Shown here: positions 37,213 to 51,023 of the stretch, one piece after another
Layout: each line of letters opens with the position of its first letter
Numbering within the stretch: position 1 is the first letter of the stretch
Assembly: GCF_001500315.1 (NCBI RefSeq)
Contig: NZ_LLER01000005.1
Coordinates: 1-64,000, forward strand
Direction of reading: 5' to 3'
Length of the DNA: 64,000 bases
Origin: Staphylococcus auricularis
Lineage (GTDB): Bacteria; Bacillota; Bacilli; Staphylococcales; Staphylococcaceae
Position numbers and translations under genes: made by a program
Notes under the pieces: model-generated
Seen by the model: the letters and a program-made list of their open reading frames with translations, nothing else
The model's database searches: none
What the model was told of the DNA's origin: nothing

Positions 37213-37876
37213 ATGTGTCCAATGTCAAAGTCATTTCCATACACCGATTACGATCACTAATTTTTATAAAAAAGAACCTCGATTATGTCCGAGTTGTGCT
37301 GCACAATGGAAAGCGTGCAAGTTAGATCATACAAATAGATGTCCTCGTTGCTTAAAGTTATTAGCAGAAGGTGAAGACGAATGTTTGGACTGCGCATTTT
37401 TAGCAGAACGCTTCACGCTCATGCATCAACTGTATTGTGATTACCAATATCAAGGGCACGTCAAAGCACTCATTCAACAATATAAGTTTATGGGAGATGT
37501 CGCTTTGAGCGAATGCTTCGCACAACAATTACAGTTACCAAGGGAAAAATATGATTACTTAGTGCCTATTCCCTCACCCTATGAACGTGACAGAGAGCGC
37601 ACGTTTAATCCTGTGTGCCAACTTTTACAACAGAAAGAAATCTACTATCACGAATTATTAACGACAAAGTTACGACCTAAACAATCCGAACTTTCTAAAA
37701 TAAAGCGTGCACATCTTGCGAATCCGTTTGAATTAAAGTCAGAAGAAAATCTGACAGACAAATCTATTTTACTCATCGATGATATTTATACGACGGGTAT
37801 GACCGTTCATCACGCAGGTGAAATCTTATATGATAGAAATATCAGAAAATCCGATGTGTTAACGCTTGCACGATAA
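37205..37876 (+). CDS. comFC: ComFC-like phosphoribosyltransferase-fold protein
   Basis: A 223-residue ComFC/GntX family protein needed for transformation in relatives. The N-terminal zinc region has CVQCQ, CPSCAAQWKAC, CPRCL and CLDCAF cysteine pairs; the C-terminal PRT-like domain carries the phosphoribosyl-binding motif ILLIDDIYTTGMT. ATG 37205 lies about five bases after GGGGGTGG and overlaps the end of comFA by eight bases; an adjacent TTG at 37202 is less likely. hpf follows 64 bases later, as is common in Firmicutes. Confidence 0.9.
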   Translation: MTKCVQCQSHFHTPITITNFYKKEPRLCPSCAAQWKACKLDHTNRCPRCLKLLAEGEDECLDCAFLAERFTLMHQLYCDYQYQGHVKALIQQYKFMGDVALSECFAQQLQLPREKYDYLVPIPSPYERDRERTFNPVCQLLQQKEIYYHELLTTKLRPKQSELSKIKRAHLANPFELKSEENLTDKSILLIDDIYTTGMTVHHAGEILYDRNIRKSDVLTLAR

Positions 37877-37940
37877 TAGAAACGTGATAAAATGAGGTTA
37901 AGCAATACACAACTAAAGAGGTTTTAAAGGAGAGATAACT

Positions 37941-38531
37941 ATGATTAGATTTGAAATTCATGGAGAGAACCTCAGTGTCACTGATGCCATTCGCAATTAT
38001 ATCGAAGAGAAAATTGGTAAGTTAGAACGTTACTTTAACAATGTCCCTAATGCGACAGCTCATGTTAAAGTAAAAACTTATCAAAACTCTGCTACGAAGA
38101 TTGAAGTGACAATTCCATTAAAAGATGTCACATTAAGAGCAGAAGAACGTCACGATGACCTCTATGCAGGTATTGATTTAATTACGAACAAACTGGAAAG
38201 ACAGGTTAGAAAATACAAAACACGTGTAAACCGCAAACATCGCGACCGTGGTGATCAAGATATCTTCACTTCAGAACCAATCGATACAGATGTTGCGTCA
38301 CTCGCAGCTGAAGGACCTCAAGCGACAGAAGCTGAGGATACGGATAGCGATATCGAAATCATCCGTTCTAAACAATTCAGCTTAAAACCGATGGACTCTG
38401 AAGAAGCGGTTTTACAAATGAACTTACTCGGTCATGATTTCTTCATCTTTACAGATGCTGAAACAGAAGGTACAAGCATCGTCTACAAACGTAAAGATGG
38501 TAAATACGGTTTAATCGAAACAACAGAATAA
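37941..38531 (+). CDS. hpf: Ribosome hibernation promoting factor HPF, long form
   Basis: A 196-residue long-form HPF. Residues 1-105 make the S30AE domain that sits in the mRNA/tRNA channel of the 30S subunit; an acidic linker (about 110-140) leads to a C-terminal dimerisation domain (about 140-196, [20 protein letters not shown]) that joins two ribosomes into an inactive 100S particle. This protects ribosomes in stationary phase. The ATG follows AAAGGAGAG. Closed by a hairpin at 38566. Confidence 0.95.
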   Translation: MIRFEIHGENLSVTDAIRNYIEEKIGKLERYFNNVPNATAHVKVKTYQNSATKIEVTIPLKDVTLRAEERHDDLYAGIDLITNKLERQVRKYKTRVNRKHRDRGDQDIFTSEPIDTDVASLAAEGPQATEAEDTDSDIEIIRSKQFSLKPMDSEEAVLQMNLLGHDFFIFTDAETEGTSIVYKRKDGKYGLIETTE

Positions 38532-38565
38532 AGCACTAGTAATGTAGTGTTAACCCACCATCCTA

Positions 38566-38616
38566 CCGTGTGCTAACTTCCTATAGTAGTTAGGGAGTTG
38601 GTGCACGTTTTGTTTT
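38566..38616 (+). terminator. Imperfect terminator after hpf
   Basis: GTGCTAACTTCCTA pairs imperfectly with TTAGGGAGTTGGTGCAC, followed by GTTTTGTTTTC. Confidence 0.6.
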
Positions 38617-38970
38617 CAGTTCCTCCATAATCTAATCCTTCGTACCTCAATCTCATTTTCAAAGCTACACGCTACTACTACACTTGCATACTTTTCGATG
38701 GTTTCATGTATAATAGAAGAGACGGTTCAATTTAACGACCAACAAAGCATGATACAATAAATGAACATGCTTGATTTTAAACATTCATTTTACACGAGCT
38801 AACACGTTGACGACATCCCAAAAACCGCATAAAATACACATCCATCATTGATGATGTAAGTAAACAGGCGTCGTATTCAAGACAATAGCTCTAAGTGTAA
38901 ATTTAAGCCTATAAGTGATATGATACATTGTTGTAAGCGTAAGAGTTATATAGCTAAAGGAGCGAAAAAA
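38617..38970 (+). other. secA upstream region and leader
   Basis: No gene. A TATAAT at 38709-38714, with TTGCAT at 38684-38689 (19 bp spacing), is the best promoter and would give a secA leader of about 250 bases. A second -10-like TATGAT (38919-38924) lies closer to the gene. The leader holds a short repeat CATCATTGATGATG. I see no SecM-type leader peptide. Confidence 0.45.
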
Positions 38971-41508
<2,538 letters not shown>

Positions 41509-41520
41509 TAAACGAAGTCA

Positions 41521-41570
41521 AACTAGAGTGAGGGGAGGTAGATGCCTCGTTCACTCTAGTTTTTTATGCA
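41521..41570 (+). terminator. Terminator after secA
   Basis: Arms AACTAGAGTGA and TCACTCTAGTT, with a further inner GAGG..CCTC pairing, are followed by TTTTTTATG. Confidence 0.93.
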
Positions 41571-41705
41571 TTGCGTATGACAACGTGATGTCAGTCACTT
41601 CCCGCATGTCGCGATTGATGTCGTTTGCATCTGTGGGTGGTAGTTATGTAAAATAACTATATTAATATATTAGTAATTGAAGAAATTCATATAGGAGAGA
41701 TTATA

Positions 41706-42822
41706 GTGGAATTATCAGAAATCAAACGTAATATAGATGATTATGCAACGAAATTAGAACAACTTAGGGGGTCTCTTTGACTTAGAAGAGAAAGAGACAA
41801 ACATCCAGGAATACGAAGAAATGATGACCGACCCAAACTTCTGGGATGATCAACAAAAAGCACAAGAAATAATCGATAAAAACAACGCGCTTAAATCCGT
41901 CGTGAACGCATATCACGAACGTGAATCAGAACTCGAAGACCTCGATGCGACGCGTGAATTACTCGCAGAAGAGTACGACGAAGATTTAAAAGAAGGTCTA
42001 GAAAGTGATGTTGTTGAATATGGTCCGAAACTCGATGCCTTCGAACTCACATTACTTCTTAACGGACCTTATGATGCGAATAATGCGATTGTTGAACTTC
42101 ACCCAGGTGCAGGCGGTACAGAGTCTCAAGACTGGACGAGCATGTTGCTTCGTATGTATCAACGCTACTGCGAACAAAAAGGATTCAAAGTTGAAACCGT
42201 GGATTATCAACCCGGTGATGAAGCAGGTGTGAAGAGTGTGACGCTACTCGTAAAAGGTCACAATGCATACGGCTACTTGAAAGCAGAAAAAGGCGTGCAC
42301 CGTTTAGTCCGCAATTCTCCATTTGATTCATCCGGTCGTCGTCATACATCATTTGCCTCATGTGATGTCATTCCAGAATTTAACAACAATGAAATTGAAA
42401 TCGAAATCAATCCAGATGACATTACAGTAGATACCTTCAGAGCAAGTGGTGCAGGGGGCCAACACATTAACAAAACGGAATCCGCCATCCGTATTACCCA
42501 CCACCCAACAGGTATCGTCGTGAATAACCAAAACGAACGTTCTCAAATTAAAAACCGTGAAGCAGCGATGAAAATGTTGAAATCTAAATTGTACCAACGT
42601 GAATTAGAAAAACAAGAACAAGAAATGGCTGAAATTCGCGGAGACCAAAAAGAAATTGGTTGGGGTAGTCAAATTAGATCCTACGTTTTCCATCCATACT
42701 CTATGGTAAAAGATCACCGTACTAATGAAGAAACAGGTAAAATCGATGCCGTGATGGATGGAGAAATCGAAGACTTCATCGAATCATTCTTACGCACCCA
42801 AATGGATAACCAAGAAGCGTAA
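41706..42822 (+). CDS. prfB: Peptide chain release factor 2 with programmed +1 frameshift
   Basis: RF2 reads UGA and UAA stop codons. Translation begins at GTG 41706 (GGAGAG upstream) and reads 24 codons to CTT-TGA-C at 41775-41781, where an in-frame TGA must be bypassed by a +1 shift; reading resumes at GAC 41779 and ends at 42822, giving 371 residues. An internal Shine-Dalgarno AGGGGG lies three to four bases before the shift site, as in other bacteria, so RF2 controls its own synthesis. The stop-reading tripeptide SPF (in [14 protein letters not shown]) and the catalytic GGQ (in [13 protein letters not shown]) are present. It is intact and not a pseudogene. Confidence 0.97.
41764..41781 (+). 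promoter_or_regulatory. RF2 programmed frameshift site
   Basis: TTAGGGGGTCTCTTTGAC: internal Shine-Dalgarno AGGGGG, a short spacer, the slippery CTT codon, stop TGA and the following C. This matches the textbook prfB recoding element. Confidence 0.95.
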
Positions 42823-42826
42823 ACGA

Positions 42827-42869
42827 GAGAGGTATGACGTATCAATATTAAATTACGTCTAGACCTCAT
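42827..42869 (+). terminator. Weak hairpin after prfB
   Basis: GAGGTATGACGTA can pair with TACGTCTAGACCTC (one or two mismatches), but no T run follows, so it may terminate poorly. Confidence 0.4.
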
Positions 42870-43020
42870 GTTCATCGATAAGCCAATTTGGTTATGTTTT
42901 GAAAAATAACGCAAAACATTGCATAATTTAAGTGAATTCAATGGTGACCATCTTTGTAGTGGGTTGCACAACGCATTCAATAAAACAAAAGATTTAGCTT
43001 AAAAGAGAGGAGGGGTTACA

Positions 43021-43662
43021 ATGGGAATACATCAATATTTCAAACGTTTATCTGACTTGGAAAAGCTCATTCGATTACCGGGTAAATTTAAATATTTCGA
43101 ACACAATGTCGCTGCACATTCCTTTAAAGTGACGAAGATTGCACAATATTTAGGTACTGTAGAAGAAGCACACGGCAATACGATTAATTGGAAAAGTTTG
43201 TACGAAAAAGCACTTAACCATGACTTTGCTGAGGTCTTTACAGGTGACATTAAGACACCTGTGAAATATGCGAGTAGTGAACTGAAGAAATTGTTCTCCC
43301 AAGTTGAAGAAGAAATGGTCGATACCTTTATTACCGAGGAAATACCAGAACCGTATCAACAAATCTATCGCCGTAGATTACAAGAGGGCAAAGACGATTC
43401 GTTAGAGGGTCAGATTTTAGCAGTTGCAGATAAAATTGACTTGCTTTATGAAACGTTTGGTGAAATTCAAAAACGTAACCCTGAATCGTTATTTTTCGAA
43501 ATTTACGAAGCCTCTTTAGAAACGATCATTCAATTTGATCATCTCGCATGCGTCCAGGATTTTATCGATCACATTATTCCTGAAATGTTGACGGAACGCT
43601 TTATTCCACGCACTGAATTGCGAGAAACCACGATGGCCATTCTCGATAAAAGAAATGGGTGA
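43021..43662 (+). CDS. HD domain phosphohydrolase (YfbR-like)
   Basis: A 213-residue HD-superfamily protein with the pattern of YfbR-type 5'-deoxynucleotidases: His in VAAHSFKV, the His-Asp pair in ALNHDFAEVFTGD and a late Asp in AVADKIDLL bind the metal. Such enzymes dephosphorylate deoxynucleoside monophosphates; this would complement the NT5C-type enzyme at 12.3 kb, though substrate is not proven. ATG 43021 follows GAGGAGGGG. csbA follows and its frame touches the stop codon. Confidence 0.85.
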   Translation: MGIHQYFKRLSDLEKLIRLPGKFKYFEHNVAAHSFKVTKIAQYLGTVEEAHGNTINWKSLYEKALNHDFAEVFTGDIKTPVKYASSELKKLFSQVEEEMVDTFITEEIPEPYQQIYRRRLQEGKDDSLEGQILAVADKIDLLYETFGEIQKRNPESLFFEIYEASLETIIQFDHLACVQDFIDHIIPEMLTERFIPRTELRETTMAILDKRNG

Positions 43663-43667
43663 TTGGC

Positions 43668-43904
43668 ATGATTTGGTACATGGTCGCTGCATTTTTCCCT
43701 TGTGTATTAATCATATTATTTAGCGTGGTCACGCGCAGTAAATGGGTAGGAACCATCATCACCCTCATTTTAATCGGTGTATCGGTTCAAAAAGGATTTT
43801 TCCACAGTAATTGGATTATCTTTTTAGATGTCGTTTCGTTACTTGCAGGTTATGTTATCGTCGATCGTTTGAAATTTCATCAACGTAATGACGAGGATGA
43901 TTGA
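43668..43904 (+). CDS. csbA: CsbA family small membrane protein
   Basis: A 78-residue membrane protein with three helices and an acidic tail (RNDEDD). Sequence pattern (PCVLIILFSVVTR, SNWIIFLDVVSLLAGY) and its place just before uvrB-uvrA match CsbA (DUF2198) of Bacillus, a general-stress, SigB-controlled protein of unknown role. ATG 43668 lies six bases after GGGTGAT; a GTG at 43659 overlaps the stop of the HD gene and is less likely. No SigB promoter was seen directly upstream, so here it may be read through from the HD gene. Confidence 0.75.
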   Translation: MIWYMVAAFFPCVLIILFSVVTRSKWVGTIITLILIGVSVQKGFFHSNWIIFLDVVSLLAGYVIVDRLKFHQRNDEDD

Positions 43905-43961
43905 ACGGATTCGCAGTAAGACAACGTATTCAAATTACAATTTCATATGACCTTTGATAGA

Positions 43962-44100
43962 GGTTGGAACAGTTAACGTAGTACAAGGATGTGGAGCGCA
44001 TCCTACACACTTCAGCGCTCAGTGAAAGTTGTGCAATCATCTGTAAATCGATGAGAAATGACGCACGATAGGAGTGAAACGTTATTGTTCCAGCTTTTTT
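43962..44100 (+). repeat. Large inverted-repeat element with terminator end, candidate structured RNA
   Basis: Arms TTGGAACAGTTAACGT (43964-43979) and ACGTTATTGTTCCAG (44079-44093) pair with one or two bulges and enclose about 100 bases, followed by six T. The interior can fold into hairpins AGGATG..CATCCT (about 43985-44003) and GTGC..GCAC (about 44030-44065). It could be the terminator of csbA with an oversized loop, or the 3' end of a small RNA. The arms belong to a set of related sequences in this window. Confidence 0.6.
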
Positions 44101-44261
44101 GTGTTGTTCGGCATTTTGCGAACAGATGTTTGTATTAATTTTTCATTTTTTGATACAATGTAGATAAAATTATGGACAATAGCGCGCGTCACATGACTAC
44201 AAGATTGTATAAAGAGCTCAGTTTGAAAGATGAATCATAATCGTAGGGGGCATCATATTAT

Positions 44262-46244
44262 ATGGAACATTATCCTTTTAAGTTAGAATCAGAGTTTGAA
44301 CCTCAAGGGGATCAACCGCAAGCCATCGATAAAATTGCGGAAGGCGTCAAACAAGGTAAACGCCATCAAACGTTGCTCGGTGCCACTGGTACAGGGAAAA
44401 CATTTACGATGAGTAACGTGATTAAAAAAGTAGGGAAGCCAACATTAATTATCGCACATAACAAGACGTTAGCAGGTCAGCTCTATAGTGAGTTTAAAGA
44501 ATTCTTCCCTGAAAATAGAGTCGAATACTTCGTCAGCTACTATGATTACTACCAACCAGAAGCGTATGTACCTTCAACAGATACATTCATTGAAAAAGAT
44601 GCGTCAATCAATGATGAAATCGACCAATTACGTCACTCAGCTACGAGTGCGTTATTCGAACGTGATGATGTCATTATCATTGCGAGTGTCAGCTGTATTT
44701 ACGGTTTAGGTAACCCAGAAGAATATCGTGATTTAGTTGTGAGCTTGCGTGTCGGAATGGAAATGGATCGTAGTGAACTACTACGTAAACTGGTCGACGT
44801 CCAATATACACGTAACGACATTGAGTTCAGACGTGGTACCTTCCGTGTGCGTGGGGATGTCGTTGAAATTTTCCCAGCATCACGTGAAGAAATGTGTATC
44901 CGTGTTGAATTCTTCGGTGATGAAATTGACCGTATTCGCGAAGTGAACTACTTAACCGGTGAAGTATTGAGAGACCGTGAACACTTTGCGATCTTCCCGG
45001 CATCCCACTTCGTTACCCGTGATGAAAAAATGCAGTCAGCGATTCAACGTATTGAAAATGAATTGGAAGAACGTCTAGAAGAATTACGTGGAGAAAATAA
45101 ATTACTCGAAGCGCAACGTCTGGAACAACGGACGAACTACGATTTAGAAATGATGCGTGAAATGGGCTTCTGTTCGGGTATAGAGAACTATTCCGTGCAC
45201 TTAACTTTACGTCCGATGGGCTCCACACCATATACGTTACTCGACTACTTTGGTGACGATTGGCTCGTAATGATCGATGAATCCCATGTTACATTACCGC
45301 AAATTAGAGGTATGTATAATGGGGACAGAGCGCGTAAACAAGTGCTCGTAGATCATGGATTCCGTCTTCCAAGTGCATTAGATAACAGACCACTTAAATT
45401 TGAAGAATTCGAAGAGAAAACGAAACAACTCGTTTATGTATCTGCTACGCCAGGTCCTTACGAGTTAGAACATACAGATGAAATGGTTGAACAAATCATT
45501 CGTCCAACTGGTTTACTCGATCCAAAAGTTGAAGTACGACCTACGGAAAATCAAATCGATGACTTACTCGATGAAATCCAAGCACGTATTGAACGCAATG
45601 AACGTGTACTCGTGACGACATTAACGAAAAAAATGAGTGAGGACTTAACGACTTATATGAAAGAAGCGGGCATCAAAGTCAACTACCTTCACTCTGAAAT
45701 CAAGACACTAGAACGGATTGAAGTCATTCGTGACCTAAGAATGGGTACGTATGACGTCATCGTAGGAATCAACTTACTCAGAGAAGGGATCGATATTCCT
45801 GAAGTGTCACTCGTCGTGATATTAGATGCTGATAAAGAAGGCTTCCTGCGTTCAGATCGTTCACTCGTTCAAACAATTGGTCGTGCCGCACGTAACAGTG
45901 AAGGTAAAGTAATCATGTACGGTGATAAAGTGACAGATTCCATGCAATATGCGATCGATGAAACCGAACGTCGTCGTAAAATACAAATGGCATACAACGA
46001 AGAGCACAACATTACGCCAACAACTATTAACAAGAAAATTCATGATGTCATTAGTGCGACCGTTGAAAGTGACGATACAAACGAAAAACAACAAACAGAA
46101 GTACCTAAGAAAATGACGAAAAAAGAACGTGAAAAAACGATTGATAATATAGAAAAAGAAATGAAACAAGCAGCGAAAGACTTAGATTTCGAAAAAGCAA
46201 CGGAACTCAGAGATATGTTATTCGAATTAAAAGCAGAAGGGTGA
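44262..46244 (+). CDS. uvrB: UvrABC system protein B
   Basis: UvrB is the damage-verifying helicase of nucleotide excision repair. The 660 residues include Walker A GATGTGKT near 39-46, the beta-hairpin region [17 protein letters not shown] that clamps [12 protein letters not shown] (motif II), and [14 protein letters not shown] (motif VI). A C-terminal UVR motif ([20 protein letters not shown]) binds UvrC. The ATG follows AGGGGG at about 11 bases. uvrA starts six bases after the stop, so the two form one operon. Confidence 0.97.
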   Translation: MEHYPFKLESEFEPQGDQPQAIDKIAEGVKQGKRHQTLLGATGTGKTFTMSNVIKKVGKPTLIIAHNKTLAGQLYSEFKEFFPENRVEYFVSYYDYYQPEAYVPSTDTFIEKDASINDEIDQLRHSATSALFERDDVIIIASVSCIYGLGNPEEYRDLVVSLRVGMEMDRSELLRKLVDVQYTRNDIEFRRGTFRVRGDVVEIFPASREEMCIRVEFFGDEIDRIREVNYLTGEVLRDREHFAIFPASHFVTRDEKMQSAIQRIENELEERLEELRGENKLLEAQRLEQRTNYDLEMMREMGFCSGIENYSVHLTLRPMGSTPYTLLDYFGDDWLVMIDESHVTLPQIRGMYNGDRARKQVLVDHGFRLPSALDNRPLKFEEFEEKTKQLVYVSATPGPYELEHTDEMVEQIIRPTGLLDPKVEVRPTENQIDDLLDEIQARIERNERVLVTTLTKKMSEDLTTYMKEAGIKVNYLHSEIKTLERIEVIRDLRMGTYDVIVGINLLREGIDIPEVSLVVILDADKEGFLRSDRSLVQTIGRAARNSEGKVIMYGDKVTDSMQYAIDETERRRKIQMAYNEEHNITPTTINKKIHDVISATVESDDTNEKQQTEVPKKMTKKEREKTIDNIEKEMKQAAKDLDFEKATELRDMLFELKAEG

Positions 46245-46250
46245 CCAAGT

Positions 46251-49079
46251 ATGAAACAACCATCCATTGTAGTGAAAGGGGCACGTGCCCATAACTTAAA
46301 AGGTGTAGATATTGAAATACCTAAAAATAAATTAATAGTCATGACCGGTATTTCTGGTTCAGGTAAATCTTCATTAGCGTTTGATACGATTTATGCAGAA
46401 GGTCAACGCCGCTACGTCGAATCATTGAGTGCCTATGCACGTCAATTTTTAGGACAGATGGACAAACCAGATGTCGACACCATTGAAGGCCTTTCTCCTG
46501 CCATTTCTATCGACCAAAAAACAACAAGTAAAAACCCACGTTCAACAGTTGCGACTGTAACAGAGATTTACGATTACATTCGCTTACTCTATGCGCGTGT
46601 GGGTACACCGTATTGTCCGTACCATCATATCCCAATCGAATCTCAAACTGTACAACAAATGGTAGACCGCATTTTAGAGCTTGAAGAACGTACAAAAATT
46701 CAATTACTCGCACCCGTCGTGTCGCACCGTAAAGGCTCACATGAAAAGCTCATCGAAGATATCAGTAAGAAAGGTTATGTGCGTGTACGTGTAGATGGTG
46801 AGATCGTTGATATCAATGAGGTGCCTGAACTCGATAAAAACAAAAATCATACGATTGAAGTCGTTGTCGATCGACTTGTCGTAAAATCAGGTATTGAATC
46901 ACGTCTTGCAGATTCAATTGAAACCGTACTCTCACTGTCAGAAGGCAATCTCGTCGTGGATGTTATCGATGGGGAAGACATGAAATTCTCTGAAAATCAC
47001 GCATGTCCAATTTGTGGTTTTTCTATCGGTGAGTTAGAACCACGTATGTTTAGCTTTAACAGTCCTTTCGGTGCATGTCCGACATGTGATGGCCTCGGTC
47101 AAAAACTCAATGTCGATTTAGATCTCGTCGTACCTAATGACAAATTAACCCTTAATGAAGGTGCCATCGTCCCTTGGGAACCAACAAGTTCAGACTTTTA
47201 CCCAACATTATTAAAACGTGTGTGTGAAGTCTACAAAATCAACATGGACAAACCATATAAAAAATTAACGGATCGTCAGAAAAATATCCTCATGTATGGT
47301 TCAGGAGATAAACAAATTGAGTTTACGTTTAAACAACGTAATGGCCAAACACGTAAACGTACGATGCCTTTCGAAGGGGTTGTCAATAACATCGACCGTC
47401 GTTACCATGAATCACCATCAGAATATACTCGTGAAATGATGAGTAAATACATGGTCGAACTCCCTTGTGAAACATGTCACGGTCAACGATTAAGTAAAGA
47501 AGCATTATCTGTCTATGTCGGAGAGAAAAATATCGGAGAAATCGTTGCTTATTCCATTAAAGATGCACTCGATTACTTTGAAAACCTAGAACTTTCCGAC
47601 CAAGATATGCAAATCGCAACGCAAATCTTAAAAGAAATCATCTCACGCTTACAATTTTTAAATAATGTAGGCCTCGAATATCTTACACTTGAACGACCAT
47701 CAGGTACATTGTCTGGTGGGGAAGCACAACGTATCCGTTTAGCAACACAAATCGGTTCACGTTTATCTGGTGTCCTATATGTACTCGATGAACCTTCCAT
47801 CGGTTTACATCAACGTGACAATGATCGCTTGATACAAACATTAAAAGAAATGCGTGACTTAGGTAATACACTCATCGTTGTAGAACACGATGATGATACG
47901 ATGCGTGAAGCGGATTACCTCGTGGATGTGGGCCCTGGTGCAGGCGATTACGGTGGTGAAATCGTCGCAAGCGGTACGCCAAAACAAGTGATGAAAAACA
48001 GTCACTCTTTAACAGGACAATACCTCAGCAATAAAAAACGCATTGAGGTACCTGAACATCGTCGTGAAGCTACTGACCGTACGATTGATATTAAAGGTGC
48101 GCGCAGCAATAACTTGAAAGACGTGGATGTATCTGTGCCACTTTCAACGATGACAGTCGTGACAGGGGTTTCTGGTTCAGGTAAAAGTTCACTCGTCAAT
48201 GAAGTGCTTTATAAATCATTAGCGAAAAGCATCAACAATTCAAAAGTGAAACCAGGGGATTGTGATGCTGTAGAAGGTATCGACGAACTTGAACGTATTA
48301 TCGATATCGACCAATCACCAATCGGACGTACGCCGCGTTCTAACCCTGCAACGTATACAGGTGTCTTTGACGATATTCGTGATATTTTCGCACAAACAAA
48401 CGAAGCGAAAATTAGAGGTTATTCAAAAGGACGTTTCAGTTTCAACGTGAAAGGTGGCCGTTGTGAAGCTTGTAAAGGTGACGGTATTATCAAAATAGAA
48501 ATGCACTTCTTGCCTGATGTGTACGTACCTTGTGAAGTTTGCGATGGTACACGCTATAATCGTGAAACATTAGAAGTGACTTACAAAGGTAAAAATATCG
48601 CTGATGTACTGGCGATGCGCGCAGAAGAAGCGATGCATTTCTTTGAAAATGTACCGAAAATCTATCGCAAATTGAAAACACTCGTAGATGTCGGCTTAGG
48701 TTACGTAAAACTTGGACAATCTGCGACGACCCTATCAGGTGGGGAAGCCCAACGTGTGAAATTAGCGTCAGAACTACACAAACGTTCTACTGGCCGCTCC
48801 ATTTATATCTTGGACGAACCTACAACAGGACTTCATGTGGATGACATTAGTCGTTTATTAAAAGTATTAAATCGTTTAGTCGAAAATGGTGACACTGTAG
48901 TCATTATCGAACATAATCTAGATGTTATTAAAACGGCTGATTATATCATCGATTTAGGACCTGAAGGCGGTGAAGGTGGTGGTACCATTGTAGCAACAGG
49001 TACCCCTGAAGAAATCGCAGAAGTGCCTGAAAGCTACACTGGTCAATATTTAAAACCCGTGTTAGAACGAGATAACTAA
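46251..49079 (+). CDS. uvrA: UvrABC system protein A
   Basis: UvrA scans DNA for bulky lesions and hands them to UvrB. The 942 residues carry two ABC-type ATPase modules: [13 protein letters not shown] near 33 and [13 protein letters not shown] near 640, with [12 protein letters not shown] and [12 protein letters not shown] signatures. Zinc sites are [13 protein letters not shown] and [17 protein letters not shown]; the latter forms the DNA-recognition finger. ATG follows GAAGGGTGACC. No LexA (SOS) box was searched out with confidence upstream of uvrB. Confidence 0.97.
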   Translation: MKQPSIVVKGARAHNLKGVDIEIPKNKLIVMTGISGSGKSSLAFDTIYAEGQRRYVESLSAYARQFLGQMDKPDVDTIEGLSPAISIDQKTTSKNPRSTVATVTEIYDYIRLLYARVGTPYCPYHHIPIESQTVQQMVDRILELEERTKIQLLAPVVSHRKGSHEKLIEDISKKGYVRVRVDGEIVDINEVPELDKNKNHTIEVVVDRLVVKSGIESRLADSIETVLSLSEGNLVVDVIDGEDMKFSENHACPICGFSIGELEPRMFSFNSPFGACPTCDGLGQKLNVDLDLVVPNDKLTLNEGAIVPWEPTSSDFYPTLLKRVCEVYKINMDKPYKKLTDRQKNILMYGSGDKQIEFTFKQRNGQTRKRTMPFEGVVNNIDRRYHESPSEYTREMMSKYMVELPCETCHGQRLSKEALSVYVGEKNIGEIVAYSIKDALDYFENLELSDQDMQIATQILKEIISRLQFLNNVGLEYLTLERPSGTLSGGEAQRIRLATQIGSRLSGVLYVLDEPSIGLHQRDNDRLIQTLKEMRDLGNTLIVVEHDDDTMREADYLVDVGPGAGDYGGEIVASGTPKQVMKNSHSLTGQYLSNKKRIEVPEHRREATDRTIDIKGARSNNLKDVDVSVPLSTMTVVTGVSGSGKSSLVNEVLYKSLAKSINNSKVKPGDCDAVEGIDELERIIDIDQSPIGRTPRSNPATYTGVFDDIRDIFAQTNEAKIRGYSKGRFSFNVKGGRCEACKGDGIIKIEMHFLPDVYVPCEVCDGTRYNRETLEVTYKGKNIADVLAMRAEEAMHFFENVPKIYRKLKTLVDVGLGYVKLGQSATTLSGGEAQRVKLASELHKRSTGRSIYILDEPTTGLHVDDISRLLKVLNRLVENGDTVVIIEHNLDVIKTADYIIDLGPEGGEGGGTIVATGTPEEIAEVPESYTGQYLKPVLERDN

Positions 49080-49093
49080 AGAAAATAATATAG

Positions 49094-49147
49094 AAAAGTG
49101 AGCTTGAGCGTATGAAAGATAAAGGCTGAAGCTCACTTTTATTTTGT
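49094..49147 (+). terminator. Terminator after uvrA
   Basis: AAAAGTGAGCTT pairs perfectly with AAGCTCACTTTT around about 28 bases, followed by ATTTTG. Confidence 0.85.
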
Positions 49148-49236
49148 AGAAGATTGAGGTTATAGAATACCTATAGCATTAAAATTTGATATGATGTTAT
49201 CATAATGAAAGTATGTCAATTTAATTGAGGTGTGCT

Positions 49237-50169
49237 ATGTTAACAACAAAAAGTATCATAGATAGATTTGACTTGAAGCTGTTAGTCGGAGAAGGCGGTT
49301 TAACGAAACCAATCAAAAATGCAGATATATCTCGTCCAGGTTTAGAGATGGCGGGTTATTTCTCGCACTATGCATCAGACCGTATACAAATACTCGGGAC
49401 GACAGAACTGTCCTTCTTTAACTTATTACCAGATGAAGAACGAAAAGGGCGTATGCGCAAACTATGCCAACCCGAAACGCCAGCCATTATCGTGACAAGA
49501 GGCCTTGAGCCGCCAGATGAATTATTAGCGGCAGCCAAAGAATTAGACACGCCACTCGTCAGCTCGGATGTGCCAACGACCCAATTAATGAGTCGGTTAA
49601 CTACATTTTTAGAACATGAACTCGCACGCTCTACATCGTTACACGGAGTGCTCGTCGATATCTATGGGATTGGCGTGTTAATCACAGGTGATTCTGGCAT
49701 TGGTAAGAGTGAAACCGCACTTGAATTAGTGAAACGCGGTCATAGACTCGTCGCTGATGACAATGTAGAGATTAGAGAAATCACGAAAGATGAACTCGTA
49801 GGTCGACCTCCTGAATTGATCAAACATTTATTAGAAATTCGAGGATTAGGTATCATCAATGTCATGACGCTGTTTGGTGCAGGTTCCGTCTTGACAGAAA
49901 AGAGAATTCGCCTCAATATTAACTTAGAAAATTGGGATAAAGATAAACTCTATGACAGAGTGGGCTTACATGAAGAAACCTTGCGCATTTTGGATACAGA
50001 AATCACGAAAAAAACCATTCCAGTTCGACCTGGACGTAATCTTGCAGTTATCATAGAAGTAGCAGCGATGAACTATCGCTTAAATATTATGGGTATTAAT
50101 ACAGCTGAAGATTTTAACGAACGGTTAAACGCAGAAATTAAGCGCAACAGTCAAAAAGATGAGGAGTAG
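49237..50169 (+). CDS. hprK: HPr kinase/phosphorylase HprK
   Basis: HprK phosphorylates HPr on Ser46 when glycolytic intermediates are high and reverses it otherwise, controlling carbon catabolite repression with CcpA. The 310 residues match S. aureus. The P-loop [10 protein letters not shown] lies near 152-160, and the family signature [16 protein letters not shown] follows. ATG 49237 lies a few bases after GAGGTG; the TTG at 49225 overlaps that site. lgt follows five bases after the stop, starting the hprK-lgt-acetyltransferase-TPR operon. Confidence 0.97.
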   Translation: MLTTKSIIDRFDLKLLVGEGGLTKPIKNADISRPGLEMAGYFSHYASDRIQILGTTELSFFNLLPDEERKGRMRKLCQPETPAIIVTRGLEPPDELLAAAKELDTPLVSSDVPTTQLMSRLTTFLEHELARSTSLHGVLVDIYGIGVLITGDSGIGKSETALELVKRGHRLVADDNVEIREITKDELVGRPPELIKHLLEIRGLGIINVMTLFGAGSVLTEKRIRLNINLENWDKDKLYDRVGLHEETLRILDTEITKKTIPVRPGRNLAVIIEVAAMNYRLNIMGINTAEDFNERLNAEIKRNSQKDEE

Positions 50170-50174
50170 AAGTC

Positions 50175-51017
50175 ATGAATTTAACGCTTGGTTACATAGA
50201 TCCGGTGGCGTTTCAGCTCGGACCGATTGAAGTACGATGGTACGGCATCATCATCGCATGCGGTATTTTACTCGGTTACTTCATCGCACAAGGAAGTATC
50301 AAACGCATTGGATATCATACCGACACATTAGTAGATATTATCTTTTGGGGAGCTATTTTTGGCTTTCTCGCAGCGAGAATATATTTTGTCATTTTCCAAT
50401 TTCCATATTATGCCGAGCATCCAGGGGAGATTATTAAAATATGGAACGGCGGTATAGCGATACATGGTGGATTGATCGGTGGCTTTATCACGGGTCTCAT
50501 CGTTTGTAAGATTAAAAACATTAATCCATTTCAAATCGGTGACGTGGTTGCGCCGAGTATGATTTTAGGGCAAGCGATCGGTCGTTGGGGTAATTTTATG
50601 AACCATGAAGCACACGGCGGCCCTGTATCACGTTCATTTTTAGAAGATCTGCATTTACCAGACTTTATTATTAATAACATGTATATTGAAGGGCAATATT
50701 ATCACCCTACATTCCTTTATGAATCGATTTGGGATGTGCTAGGATTCGTCATTTTAATCACATGCCGTAAATATTTACGCGTCGGCGATACATTTTGTCT
50801 CTACTTAATCTGGTATTCTGTCGGCCGTTTCTTTGTCGAAGGATTACGTACAGATAGCTTGATGCTCACGGAAAATATTCGTGTTGCTCAAGTCGTTTCA
50901 ATCATTTTAATGCTCGTCGGTATCGTAATTATGGTGGTCCGTCGCGTGCGTTATAACGCACCGCAATATCGATCAGTGGGTCCACTCCCATGGTCAAAAA
51001 ATGCGCAAGAGAAGTGA
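50175..51017 (+). CDS. lgt: Prolipoprotein diacylglyceryl transferase Lgt
   Basis: Lgt moves diacylglycerol from phosphatidylglycerol to the lipobox Cys of prolipoproteins. The 280 residues hold seven helices. The signature [15 protein letters not shown] carries the essential Arg and Asn/Glu residues; [14 protein letters not shown] and [14 protein letters not shown] are the other conserved segments. The C-terminal tail is cytoplasmic and basic. It lies five bases after hprK and six before the acetyltransferase gene, in the order known for staphylococci. Confidence 0.96.
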   Translation: MNLTLGYIDPVAFQLGPIEVRWYGIIIACGILLGYFIAQGSIKRIGYHTDTLVDIIFWGAIFGFLAARIYFVIFQFPYYAEHPGEIIKIWNGGIAIHGGLIGGFITGLIVCKIKNINPFQIGDVVAPSMILGQAIGRWGNFMNHEAHGGPVSRSFLEDLHLPDFIINNMYIEGQYYHPTFLYESIWDVLGFVILITCRKYLRVGDTFCLYLIWYSVGRFFVEGLRTDSLMLTENIRVAQVVSIILMLVGIVIMVVRRVRYNAPQYRSVGPLPWSKNAQEK

Positions 51018-51023
51018 TGACAG

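Noticed and set aside
38920-38970. In-frame N-terminal extension of secA (17 codons)
   Set aside because: The strong AAAGGAG for ATG 38971 lies inside it and SecA homologues start at MGFL.
41778-41780. Apparent frameshift or nonsense mutation in prfB
   Set aside because: It is the conserved programmed recoding site, not damage.
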